From positions 558,001 through 622,000 of the forward strand of contig OZ251568.1 of the NCBI GenBank assembly GCA_965243525.1: DNA of 64,000 bases, in the 5' to 3' direction. This document shows positions 24,941 to 32,223 of the stretch, piece after piece. The notes beneath the pieces are model-generated. The model did not search any database. It was not told the origin of the DNA and worked only from the letters and a program-made list of their open reading frames with translations. The translations under genes were made by a program, and so were the position numbers. Origin of the DNA: WTKD01 sp965243525 (GTDB lineage Bacteria > Spirochaetota > Spirochaetia > WTKD01). Each line of letters starts with the position of its first letter. Within the stretch, counting starts at the first letter, position 1.

Positions 24941-25600
24941 ATGAAGGTTCTTTGCATTGCAGATGAGGTTGACCCTCTCATATATTCGCAGCACTCGAAA
25001 GAAAGATTGCAAGATATCGATCTTGTTATAAGTGCAGGTGATCTGCCTATGGAATATCTGGGATTTGTTGCATCGGTGACCTGCACGCCTCTATACTTCG
25101 TGTTCGGAAATCATAACCTAGAATACCTCACGCGCTTCAACAAACAGCACAACAGAGAGGCCTTATACCTCGATCCAACCGCACAAATGCAGAACACCTT
25201 TGGAGCAAACTATATCAACAAACGCTGTGTTCGTCATGAGGATTTATTGATCACAGGGCTCGGCGGATGCAAGCGATACAATCACGGAAAAAACCAATTC
25301 ACAGAGTTTCAAATGACCCGACGAATTCTTTCACTTATTCCCCGCCTCATCATTAATCGCATATTTTTTGGGCGATTCGTGGATATCTTTGTAGCGCACG
25401 CACCACCACGTGGAATCCATGATCGTGAGGATCCCTGTCACCAGGGATTTGCCTGTTTCAGATGGTTCATCAAATGGTTTAAACCACGCGTTATGCTTCA
25501 TGGGCATATACATATCTACGACAATACCTATAATAGAAAAACGGTATGGAAAAACTGCGCTATCATCAATGTTTTTCAAAGTTACACAATTAATCTGTAA
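24941..25600 (+). CDS. metallophosphoesterase family protein
   Basis: The 219-residue protein has calcineurin-like phosphoesterase motifs: ISAGDLP (motif II), FGNHNLE (motif III, Asn-His pair), VAHAPP (motif IV) and LHGHIH (motif V). Motif I, normally DxH, reads ADEVDP and so lacks the metal-binding histidine at the usual place. Substrate unknown. A TTG two codons upstream (24935) is in frame, but the ATG at 24941 fits the family start (MKVLCIADEVD). It follows mutL by 26 bp and is followed by the ParB-like gene after 17 bp. Confidence 0.8.
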   Translation: MKVLCIADEVDPLIYSQHSKERLQDIDLVISAGDLPMEYLGFVASVTCTPLYFVFGNHNLEYLTRFNKQHNREALYLDPTAQMQNTFGANYINKRCVRHEDLLITGLGGCKRYNHGKNQFTEFQMTRRILSLIPRLIINRIFFGRFVDIFVAHAPPRGIHDREDPCHQGFACFRWFIKWFKPRVMLHGHIHIYDNTYNRKTVWKNCAIINVFQSYTINL

Positions 25601-25617
25601 TACCCTACGTTAATCAC

Positions 25618-26568
25618 ATGCAAAACAGTCTTTTAAAACACACAGCAAATGAGGATTTTTCACGGGCTCGCGCGAAAGAGTTCCGGCAACGTATTTTCAA
25701 TATCTTAACCCCTGCACGCAATGAATTGCTGAAACTCGACGAGGTGAAAGCATTGGTTAGACCAGATAGCGAAATGCACCATGGTCTTCAAACCATTCCT
25801 ATTTACAGGATAATTGGAAGCGAGGGACGGTTTAGAGATTTTAACAAGGTTTTTCTTCCTAGAAAGCATTATCTTCGCTCTCGCTGGACAAGCCTTGATC
25901 AAGCCTATCTTTCAAACATCGTGCTTCCGCCTGTTCACCTTTACGAAATTGGAGGGGTCTATTTTGTGAGAGATGGGAATCACCGGGTTTCAGTCGCGCG
26001 ACTGCTAGGGCAACAAGAAATCGATGCCATTGTGATATCATTGCACACTGAGTTAAAACTTGATGTGCACACAACCATCGAAAAGCTCCGAAGACAGGTC
26101 ATCTCCCTGGAAAAAGAGGCCTTTTACAACGCAACTGGATTTAGTTCTGTCTTCCCTGGATACGATCTGCAATTCACCAATATTGGCCGGTACCAGGTTA
26201 TCAAAAAGAATCTAGATATCCATGCACAACATCTAAAAAATAAGGAAGGTGTCGACAGGATTCCGTTTCGCTCCGTTGTTCTAGATTGGTTTCAATCGGT
26301 GTTTTTTCAGATCACCACTATCATTCGTGATGAACACCTGCTTGTCTTGTTTCCTAAAAAAACTGAGGCTGACATCACGTTATGGATTATTGAACATAAA
26401 TCACTGCTGATCGAAACCGAACAAAAGGATCTCTCCTATTTTGATGCTGCACAATCATACCTAGCGAAATTTGGAAAGGGGATCATCCGAAATACCATCA
26501 GAGCATTATTTAGATTTTTTAAGAAGCATTCACGCAGGTCTTTGCGACGGTTGTTTAAAAAGAAATAA
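25618..26568 (+). CDS. ParB-like nuclease-fold domain protein
   Basis: The 316-residue protein has a ParB/sulfiredoxin-fold segment at about residues 100-145: LPPVHLYEIGGVYFVRDGNHRVSVARLLG, with the DGNHR motif of the family. There is no clear helix-turn-helix of a true chromosome-partitioning ParB. A helical region follows and the C-terminus is very basic (KKHSRRSLRRLFKKK), suggesting nucleic-acid or membrane contact. Free-standing ParB-domain proteins of this size are seen in several bacteria without known function. It converges on the lipoprotein gene with an 18-bp gap. Confidence 0.7.
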   Translation: MQNSLLKHTANEDFSRARAKEFRQRIFNILTPARNELLKLDEVKALVRPDSEMHHGLQTIPIYRIIGSEGRFRDFNKVFLPRKHYLRSRWTSLDQAYLSNIVLPPVHLYEIGGVYFVRDGNHRVSVARLLGQQEIDAIVISLHTELKLDVHTTIEKLRRQVISLEKEAFYNATGFSSVFPGYDLQFTNIGRYQVIKKNLDIHAQHLKNKEGVDRIPFRSVVLDWFQSVFFQITTIIRDEHLLVLFPKKTEADITLWIIEHKSLLIETEQKDLSYFDAAQSYLAKFGKGIIRNTIRALFRFFKKHSRRSLRRLFKKK

Positions 26569-26586
26569 CTGAAACAACAGGCAAGT

Positions 26587-27243
26587 CTAGCTTGTGTTGA
26601 GGTAATAAGGACCGCTTAGCAATGCCCTTCCTCTGTATCGAACGATGATATAAATAGGATTTGTGCGATAGGAACCCGATAATTCCACTCTGCCCGGTGC
26701 ATGCTCTGTGAGTTCGACAATCTCTCCTGCCTCATTGATTGTGTAGATGTAATTGTTGGTGAATTGACTATTCAAATTCCACACATTCGCGCTCATATGC
26801 GTCATCTGGGGAATTAATTTCTGAGGTGTGTAGTCTGGTTCAGCGATCAAAAACGTTCGGCTACTCTTGTTGTATGCACCGTCGACAACCTCAACTTCGT
26901 ATATTCCTCCCGGTATTTCTTCGGGATTAGGGCCCTGTATCTTGACTCGCCCTATTCTGCGATCAGCTAATGTTGCTAGTTCTATCCACTCTTCGTTGTT
27001 AAACTTCCACTCAAGCCCTTCCTCAGGCTGCCTCAGAATAATCTCTTGAAGATCACCGAATCCATCCTTATCCGTTACAGAAATCCAAATAGCTAGCTCT
27101 TCTGCATACCGGGCGGTTCCGGGGTTGTACACACTGCTGACTTCAAAGTTAAATCGAGTTATGACAGGAACAGCATTATCACATGCGATGCTAAACAGCA
27201 CCAATAGAACTATACAATAACACTGTTTCCTGATCATATTCAT
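26587..27243 (-). CDS. lipoprotein of unknown function
   Basis: The 218-residue protein has a lipoprotein signal (IVLLVLFSIAC, lipidated Cys at about residue 21) and then an Ig-like/beta-sandwich mature part with two candidate repeats (ISVTDKDGFGDLQEIIL; GIYEVEVVDGAYNKSSRTF). It would be anchored in a membrane on the periplasmic side. Its ATG shares the A of the rpsU stop (TAATG), so it is translated with ribosomal protein S21, an unusual pairing. Function not recognised. Confidence 0.75.
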   Translation of the reverse strand: MNMIRKQCYCIVLLVLFSIACDNAVPVITRFNFEVSSVYNPGTARYAEELAIWISVTDKDGFGDLQEIILRQPEEGLEWKFNNEEWIELATLADRRIGRVKIQGPNPEEIPGGIYEVEVVDGAYNKSSRTFLIAEPDYTPQKLIPQMTHMSANVWNLNSQFTNNYIYTINEAGEIVELTEHAPGRVELSGSYRTNPIYIIVRYRGRALLSGPYYLNTS

Positions 27244-27455
27244 TACCGAGAAACGAAATATTTCCTTGATTTCTTTAACCGTTTACGAGCAAGCGCTTTT
27301 TTTGTCTTATGTCGAGTAGCGGCGGGTTTTTCATAGAATTCTCTTTTTCTCCATTCTCGAATAATCCCTTCTCGCTCAACCATACGCTTGAATCGCTTAA
27401 GCGCACGTTCTACTGCTTCTTGCCCATCAATAATTACTTTTGCTATTTTTTTCAC
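27243..27455 (-). CDS. rpsU: 30S ribosomal protein S21
   Basis: The 70-residue basic protein has the S21 core (VERALKRFKRMVEREGIIREWRK followed by EKPAATRHKTKKALARKR). It binds near the anti-Shine-Dalgarno end of 16S rRNA and helps initiation. The start is GTG and the Shine-Dalgarno-like AAGAAGGGG runs almost into it (spacing about 3 nt), which is unusually tight. A TTGACA-17-TTTAAT promoter overlaps the end of recJ just upstream. Confidence 0.92.
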   Translation of the reverse strand: MKKIAKVIIDGQEAVERALKRFKRMVEREGIIREWRKREFYEKPAATRHKTKKALARKRLKKSRKYFVSR

Positions 27456-27481
27456 CCCCCTTCTTAATGCAGTTAAGCACC

Positions 27482-27510
27482 ATTAAACTAAATACATTAT
27501 ACTTTGTCAA
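27482..27510 (-). promoter_or_regulatory. sigma-70-type promoter for rpsU
   Basis: On the minus strand TTGACA (27510-27505, overlapping the recJ stop region) is followed by 17 bp and TTTAAT (27487-27482). A start near 27475 leaves a leader of about 20 nt before the rpsU GTG. Confidence 0.7.
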
Positions 27511-29611
27511 CCTGATCGTCAATACCCTTTAGGAGTAATTGTATTTTTTTTTGGTTTCGAAATACATTCAGTGAAATCGTACAGAGAACTGAGATAACAT
27601 TTCCTAAAGAAAGACTAGTATGTAATTCCGGTGTGACATTCCAAAAAACAGCAGGCCAGATAAAGCCGCCACCTTCAAGTGATAACAAAAAATGTTGATT
27701 TTCAGATCCGCGCTGTTTTACATCAACAATTTTCATTGCATCGAGTTGAAACCACGGATTTCTAAACCCTTGCCCAAATGGTTTACAGTCATCCAAAACC
27801 GCTAGGATATCAGGGGTCAAGTATTCATGAGATAAAATGCAATCTGGTGCGTGGGTGTCTTCTCCATCTAAAAGATAGAGCTCTTTACGTATATATTCTG
27901 TAACTCTGTCTTTCAAACGTTCGACATGCTCTGTGTAGCACGAAAATCCTCCTGCATCGTGATGCCCTCCCCATCCAATAAACAAATCAGAAAATTTCTG
28001 CAAAAACTGCGGAGAATTCACCATCCCTATACTGCGTATCGACCCAGTACAAATACTTTCTTCGATGGCAATGCAGACACAGGGTCTTTGATACTGTTCA
28101 GCAATCCTATTTGCAACAATTCCAGTAATCCCGCGATGGATTGATTTTCCAGTAACAAGAATGAATTTCTCATCCAATGCCTGAAAGCTCTCACGCGCCA
28201 TAGGTTGGTATTGCTTCATAACAGATTCATAGAGTGATTTTCGCTGCGTGTTCAGCTGCATCGCCCTTTTCAATATTTCCTTTTTTTCATCAATAGTAAC
28301 CCGTTCGAGAAATAATTCCACCGAAACGCTCGCCTGCCCCATTCTTCCAGTTGCGTTCAACGTGGGAATGAGCGTCCATGAAAGGCGTTGATCCACAAGT
28401 GGTAATTCAATCAGCTTGTTGGCAACTAATAGGGAGACAACTCCACGCCGTTGTGACGTAAGCACCTCCAAGCCCTTGCGTAGCAATATCCTGTTTTCAT
28501 CAGTAAGCGTTACCATATCTGCAATCGTAGCCAAAGCAACTAGATCAAGACATGTGGAGAACCGCGCCACCGCATCTGATTCTTGCAGATAGGTGTAATA
28601 TCGATACAGCGAATAGAGCATATCAATTTCTTCAAAATGCTTAGTGTATCGTTTTGCACGAGACTCTCTGCACAATTCTGTAACACCCATTTTGACAAGC
28701 CTTGGTGCCACAGAAACAAGATCATTCTGCAGCGAGACAACCGTTTTTTTTCCGCATGTCTCTTCAAGTTTCTGCAACAATCTCTTTTGCTGTTTCTTGC
28801 TGTAGACAATTACAATATCCGCATTTGCATACCCCTGGATGATTTCCTCATTGATAGTCGATTCAGTGTTCACCCCATGAATTCGTTTTTGCACCACCCC
28901 GGCGTGCAGAATTATTCCATCACAGATAACCGCCTCTGTTCCAGGAACACTGTGCAGCAAGAATATCTGCTTCATAAAGGATGCACTCGCATGCAGTTCA
29001 TAGGCAAAAATGAGCTTTGCAACAAGTGTGCAGGTGCATGTTTCTTTGCAAGGATAGTCAAAATCTTTTCTCTTAGGGTTGATAATCGCATCAGCTGCTG
29101 GAAGTTCTTCGCGAAGATCGTGATGATCGATAACAATAACCGGAACCTGGTGATCACGCGCATAGGCAATCTCATCAAATTGTGTTATTCCACAGTCAAC
29201 AGCAATAATAAGGTCTACACCTTCTTCAATCGCCTTAGTTATCGCGTCAATTTGAAATCCATACCGATCCTCCCCTTCAGGAACACGGTATTGTGTCGAA
29301 ATATGCTGTGATTCAAGAAAATTCACCGTCAATGCAGTACTGGTTATTCCGTCTACATCCTTATCCCCAAAAACAATTGCCTTGCCACGTTTTTGAGAGA
29401 TTCTTTGAATAATTTCTATTGCGTCTTTGATATCGGGAAGCAAAAAGGGGTTATGCGTGTAATGCAATTGATCCTTCTCCATAAAAAAGAGCACATCAGA
29501 TGGTTTGGTTATTTCCTTTCGTAACAGCAGCTCAGCAAGGATCGGATGGCAATGATATCGTGTAGAAAAATCACGGATTGCCTGAGCAGAAAGGGGAGCT
29601 ATTCGTTTCAA
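27497..29611 (-). CDS. recJ: single-stranded-DNA-specific exonuclease RecJ, with insertion
   Basis: The 704-residue protein has the DHH-family motifs GDKDVDGITST (about 82-92), AVDCGIT (about 137-143), IVIDHHD (159-165) and, after an interruption, CLDLVALATIADMV (354-367), then the DHHA1 part with GWGGHHDAGGFS. It degrades single-stranded DNA 5' to 3' in recombination and mismatch repair. Between LVAKLIFAYEL (196-206) and CLDLVAL (354) lie about 145 residues, where family members usually have only a few tens. The insert contains a strand-rich segment (ADIVIVYSKKQQKRLLQ). The next gene upstream ends one base before its start. Confidence 0.92.
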   Translation of the reverse strand: MKRIAPLSAQAIRDFSTRYHCHPILAELLLRKEITKPSDVLFFMEKDQLHYTHNPFLLPDIKDAIEIIQRISQKRGKAIVFGDKDVDGITSTALTVNFLESQHISTQYRVPEGEDRYGFQIDAITKAIEEGVDLIIAVDCGITQFDEIAYARDHQVPVIVIDHHDLREELPAADAIINPKRKDFDYPCKETCTCTLVAKLIFAYELHASASFMKQIFLLHSVPGTEAVICDGIILHAGVVQKRIHGVNTESTINEEIIQGYANADIVIVYSKKQQKRLLQKLEETCGKKTVVSLQNDLVSVAPRLVKMGVTELCRESRAKRYTKHFEEIDMLYSLYRYYTYLQESDAVARFSTCLDLVALATIADMVTLTDENRILLRKGLEVLTSQRRGVVSLLVANKLIELPLVDQRLSWTLIPTLNATGRMGQASVSVELFLERVTIDEKKEILKRAMQLNTQRKSLYESVMKQYQPMARESFQALDEKFILVTGKSIHRGITGIVANRIAEQYQRPCVCIAIEESICTGSIRSIGMVNSPQFLQKFSDLFIGWGGHHDAGGFSCYTEHVERLKDRVTEYIRKELYLLDGEDTHAPDCILSHEYLTPDILAVLDDCKPFGQGFRNPWFQLDAMKIVDVKQRGSENQHFLLSLEGGGFIWPAVFWNVTPELHTSLSLGNVISVLCTISLNVFRNQKKIQLLLKGIDDQVDKV

Positions 29612-30922
29612 CTAGAGTTCCCCAAGCACAATAGGGGGCTGTTTTTGTGCCTCGTCTGCAAACGTAAATGCATTCTGAACAACTGAAACATCTGATTGAT
29701 TTAAGGGCTTCTCTGTCCATACAGTGCACAGTGGCTGTGCAGCATCCACGCGCATGCCAAGCCCAACCGCTAGTTCAATACCCACATAGTTTTGAATTCG
29801 ATCACTTGTTTTTTCTCGGCCCGCACCGTGATATCGCAACATATTCGCAAGAGTAAACGCATCAATTCCAGCAAGGATTCCCTCAGTATTCGCATGAATT
29901 GCTGTGCTATATTTCGCACGCTTGGTATAGAGATTCTGCTCCAAGGCAGAGAGATCACCACCCTGCAAGACAACGTTCTGTTTAAACCGCTCAAACGCAC
30001 TGCCATCTATCAATGTTTCCCGCAATCGTTGCTCGATGTCTGCTGCTGTCTGCTGTGGTTGTGCAAGTTTAACCGCTTTTACACAGAGGGCAACTGTCAG
30101 GTCAACGAGGCGCTTGCTTAGTGGATGTTCTTTGCGGCGAGGATCCAAAATAGCAACACATTCTTCAATTTCCAAAAATGTGCCGATAGAAATTCCCAAG
30201 GGAGTTTCCATATCAGTGACCAATGCCCCAATCGATTTTCCCATAGACTGGCCTGTTTCCAGCAATGCGTTTGCAAGGGCGAGAGCCTCTTCTTTGGTCT
30301 TCATGAACGCACCGGACCCGCACTTTACATCAAGCACCAGATGTTCACAACCTTCGGCAAATTTCTTTGATAAAATGCTCGAACAAATCAAAGGTATCGA
30401 TTCAACTGTGCCCGTAGCATCGCGCAATGCATAGAGTTTTTTGTCTGCTGGTGCAACAGTAGTAGTCTGACCCATCATGGCATAGCCGCAGTCTTGCACA
30501 ATTGCAATGAATTGTTCTTTTGTTAACGAAGTGTTGTATTGAGGGATGCTGTCAAGTTTGTCTAATGTGCCCCCGGTATGTCCAAGTGAACGTCCACTGA
30601 TCATCGGCACCCTGTATCCAGCAGCAGCAAGCATCGGGGCTAATACAATCGAAACCTTATCACCAACCCCACCAGTTGAGTGCTTATCTAAGAGAGGTGG
30701 TCCCTCGGGAAAACGATAAGTCTCGCCAGAATCAATCATCGCACTGGTGAGACATGCCCGCTCTTCTTTATTCATCCCTGCAAAATAGACAGCCATGAGG
30801 AACGAAGCCATTTGATAATCTGGGATCTTGCCATCGGTGTAATCATCGATAAGCGTTTTGATTGTCGTTTGATCGAGTGTTTTTCCATTACGCTTCTGTA
30901 TTATAGATTCAAGAATCCCCAT
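29612..30922 (-). CDS. deoA: pyrimidine-nucleoside (thymidine) phosphorylase
   Basis: The 436-residue protein cleaves thymidine or uridine with phosphate to base and (deoxy)ribose-1-phosphate. It has the substrate/phosphate-binding motif KHSTGGVGDKVS and the family signature SGRSLGHTGGTLDKLDS. The open frame extends 57 codons further upstream, but that part has no family similarity and overlaps the divergent HAD gene; MGILESIIQKRNG at 30922 matches the normal family start. Whether it is DeoA or Pdp in substrate range cannot be told. It abuts recJ. Confidence 0.93.
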   Translation of the reverse strand: MGILESIIQKRNGKTLDQTTIKTLIDDYTDGKIPDYQMASFLMAVYFAGMNKEERACLTSAMIDSGETYRFPEGPPLLDKHSTGGVGDKVSIVLAPMLAAAGYRVPMISGRSLGHTGGTLDKLDSIPQYNTSLTKEQFIAIVQDCGYAMMGQTTTVAPADKKLYALRDATGTVESIPLICSSILSKKFAEGCEHLVLDVKCGSGAFMKTKEEALALANALLETGQSMGKSIGALVTDMETPLGISIGTFLEIEECVAILDPRRKEHPLSKRLVDLTVALCVKAVKLAQPQQTAADIEQRLRETLIDGSAFERFKQNVVLQGGDLSALEQNLYTKRAKYSTAIHANTEGILAGIDAFTLANMLRYHGAGREKTSDRIQNYVGIELAVGLGMRVDAAQPLCTVWTEKPLNQSDVSVVQNAFTFADEAQKQPPIVLGEL

Positions 30923-30940
30923 GATATATACTATCATATA

Positions 30941-31462
30941 ATGTGCTCTCATATCCAAGTGGATGCTAGTTATTTTCAATCGTATAGGCTCTTCGTCGAC
31001 CTCGATGGTGTGTTGGTAGATTTTGAAAAGGGAGTGCAGGAGTTTTGCGGAAAACCAGTCGAAGCATTTGATCCACGAAAAACACTCTGGCAATCACTTG
31101 TGCGGATACCAGAATTCTATGCACGACTGCCCTGGATGCCGGATGGAAAACAGTTGTGGCATGCCATCAAAGATCTATGCCCGGCGGTCTTAACTGGAAT
31201 CCCCCGCGGAGCTTGGGCAGAACCGCAAAAACGTTCTTGGTGCAGCCAAAATCTTGGCGATGACGTGGAGGTCTTTGTTTGTCAGTCTTCTGAAAAAGCA
31301 ACTGTCGCGTCCACAGTATGCACCGAAGAATTCCTCCCAATACTCATCGACGATAGAATTTCGCTTCAATCAGCTTGGGAATCAATCGGCGGAGTATTTA
31401 TTCATCACAAAAACGCATCAGAAAGCCTTGAGCAGCTTCAAACAACAATCAGGACATCTTAG
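30941..31462 (+). CDS. HAD-superfamily 5'-nucleotidase-like protein
   Basis: The 173-residue protein has HAD motif I FVDLDGVLVDF at about residues 22-32 (nucleophile Asp plus general acid Asp), and near the end ILIDDRISLQSAWESIGG, the acidic motif IV of the deoxyribonucleotidase (NT5C) branch. It probably dephosphorylates nucleotides or a sugar phosphate. The ATG at 30941 is 18 bp from the start codon of the divergent pyrimidine phosphorylase; a GTG at 30959 is also possible. No Shine-Dalgarno. The neighbouring phosphorylase makes a nucleotide-salvage role plausible. Confidence 0.8.
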   Translation: MCSHIQVDASYFQSYRLFVDLDGVLVDFEKGVQEFCGKPVEAFDPRKTLWQSLVRIPEFYARLPWMPDGKQLWHAIKDLCPAVLTGIPRGAWAEPQKRSWCSQNLGDDVEVFVCQSSEKATVASTVCTEEFLPILIDDRISLQSAWESIGGVFIHHKNASESLEQLQTTIRTS

Positions 31463-31475
31463 AAAACTTTTTATC

Positions 31476-32210
31476 TCACAGCACCGCACGAGAAACCACA
31501 ACACTCTTGAGTGCGTATCCCAGAGTTCCCTCGAGAATGATCTTGATAATTCTCCAAGCCTCTTGCAATGTTGAACGTGAAAATTGCAATGTTTTTACCG
31601 TATCAAATCGGTGTATTCTGCATGCCTCAAGCAGTTTTACGCAATCTCTGGATACCTTGATCGTCTCTGCACGTTCTGTTGTTTCAAATTCAAGAAATTT
31701 CTGGTTGAAATACTGTTCTGTGCTGTCCAGGCCCGGCTGAATGCCGAACAAACGGAGCATATGCCACATACAAAGGATGTGAATGAGAAAAGCCTCATCT
31801 TGTGTATGGGAACGCAATTGTGCATAGGCACGATGAAACAACTGAAACAATTGCTGAGAATGTTCTTCACCGCGATGCATCGAATAGATGGATTCTGCCC
31901 AAATTGATGCAATGTATAACTGCTCTATCGATAAGACGCTGTCCTGCACATCATCTTTTGGGATGCATTCAACAAGGCGGATTCCAGAGGGTGAAAAGTC
32001 AAGCAAATACTCCGCATACAAAAATAGCCGCGTCACCAATCCCAACTTCGCTGTCGGTTTCTGTGCACCATATGCTGTTGCGCGGAGGATGCCTTCATTT
32101 TTCAAAAACAGAACAACCATCATGTGAATATCCTGGAATGGATCAAGCCGGAATACATATCCCTCAACAAAACGTGTGCGCTCAGAATATTTGTTTTTTG
32201 ACGATTGCAT
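31476..32210 (-). CDS. recO: DNA repair protein RecO
   Basis: The 244-residue protein has the RecO layout: an N-terminal OB fold (GYVFRLDPFQDIHMMVVLFLKNEGILRATAYG, then FSPSGIRLVE) and a helical C-terminal half with FGIQPGLDSTEQYF. RecO loads RecA with RecR at gaps. The cysteine pairs of a zinc motif seen in some RecO proteins are not obvious. It converges on the HAD gene (13-bp gap) and diverges from lon, with only 13 bp between the two start codons. Confidence 0.85.
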   Translation of the reverse strand: MQSSKNKYSERTRFVEGYVFRLDPFQDIHMMVVLFLKNEGILRATAYGAQKPTAKLGLVTRLFLYAEYLLDFSPSGIRLVECIPKDDVQDSVLSIEQLYIASIWAESIYSMHRGEEHSQQLFQLFHRAYAQLRSHTQDEAFLIHILCMWHMLRLFGIQPGLDSTEQYFNQKFLEFETTERAETIKVSRDCVKLLEACRIHRFDTVKTLQFSRSTLQEAWRIIKIILEGTLGYALKSVVVSRAVL

Positions 32211-32218
32211 AGTATACT
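32191..32218 (+). promoter_or_regulatory. possible promoter for lon, very close to the start codon
   Basis: TTGTTT (32191-32196), 16 bp, then TATACT (32213-32218), followed after 5 nt by the lon ATG at 32224. The hexamer lies in the palindrome AGTATACT. No Shine-Dalgarno lies between, so an mRNA from this promoter would start at or next to the ATG. Confidence 0.45.
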
Positions 32219-32223
32219 GTTAC

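Noticed and set aside
30923..31093. 57-codon upstream extension of the nucleoside phosphorylase
   Set aside because: No family similarity, overlaps the divergent HAD gene, and the MGILESII start matches the normal family N-terminus.
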